Assembly: GCF_016469035.1 (NCBI RefSeq)
Contig: NZ_JAEHJZ010000003.1
Coordinates: 1 to 43,859 of the forward strand
DNA: 43,859 nt
From: Gelidibacter salicanalis
GTDB lineage: Bacteria > Bacteroidota > Bacteroidia > Flavobacteriales > Flavobacteriaceae
Reading direction: 5' to 3'
Numbering within the stretch: the first letter of the stretch is position 1; each line of letters opens with the position of its first letter. Positions 43,841-43,859 of this stretch are shown here, piece by piece. Below the pieces are notes generated by a model. The model was not told the DNA's origin. It did no database searches and saw nothing but the letters and a program-made list of their open reading frames with translations. The translations under genes and the position numbers were made by a program.

Positions 43841-43859
43841 AATGAACAACCTCGACCCA
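43841..43859. repeat. Truncated dispersed repeat at the window end
   Basis: The last 19 bases (aatgaacaacctcgaccca) are identical to 17947-17965. There the sequence continues into the second arm of a hairpin (gggtacgaggt). The window thus ends near the loop of this hairpin, consistent with an assembly break in a multicopy palindromic element. Confidence 0.7.

Overview
This AT-rich window reads as a chromosomal segment of a marine-type flavobacterium (Bacteroidota, probably Flavobacteriaceae). The support is a serine protease carrying a type IX secretion (T9SS) C-terminal sorting domain, a fused ResB-CcsA heme lyase, a long YidC, several Bacteroidota-style -7 promoter elements (TAnnTTTG), and the gene run parA-parB-DUF5683-dapB-lepB-wbqC. 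The window is probably one assembly contig. It begins inside what looks like an insertion-sequence end and finishes inside a hairpin repeat that also occurs internally at about 17.95 kb.

Layout: 0.1-2.1 kb holds NAD salvage (pncB-pncA, minus strand). 2.6-8.0 kb holds ammonifying nitrite reduction (nrfH-nrfA) with the cytochrome c heme lyase ccsBA that would mature it. A 222-bp MITE-like element with inverted ends and a 9-bp target duplication follows at about 8.0-8.24 kb, then a J-domain/KTSC protein. 9.2-11.9 kb is an ECF sigma / anti-sigma / secreted repeat protein operon. 12.0-15.3 kb (plus) holds a DUF2911 lipid-anchored or membrane protein, the MeaB GTPase and an unusual acyl-CoA dehydrogenase. 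15.5-30.1 kb (minus) holds PAP2 phosphatase, a MATE exporter, nitronate monooxygenase, a T9SS subtilase, mnmA, a MORN/YwqK-like protein, yidC, pyrG and an M16 protease.

30.3-37.0 kb (plus) holds a 2,4-dienoyl-CoA-reductase-like SDR and then the tightly packed parA-parB-DUF5683-dapB operon followed by lepB-wbqC-DUF6122. 37.1-43.7 kb (minus) holds an operon of two small paralogous membrane proteins, mutL, two rhomboid proteases and an EEP-family hydrolase. It is preceded by a TPR protein-ribH pair.

Most genes are core housekeeping. The unexplained content lies mainly between genes and in one secreted protein. It comprises degenerate tandem arrays that keep strict 7-bp or 6-bp phase, two of which run into gene 3' ends. 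There are also REP-like hairpins with a covarying stem, a triplicated ~105-120 bp unit, the MITE, a secreted protein built from 19-residue aromatic repeats, and a MutL whose endonuclease motif has lost its usual glutamate. No tRNA, rRNA, CRISPR array, prophage or defence locus was recognised.
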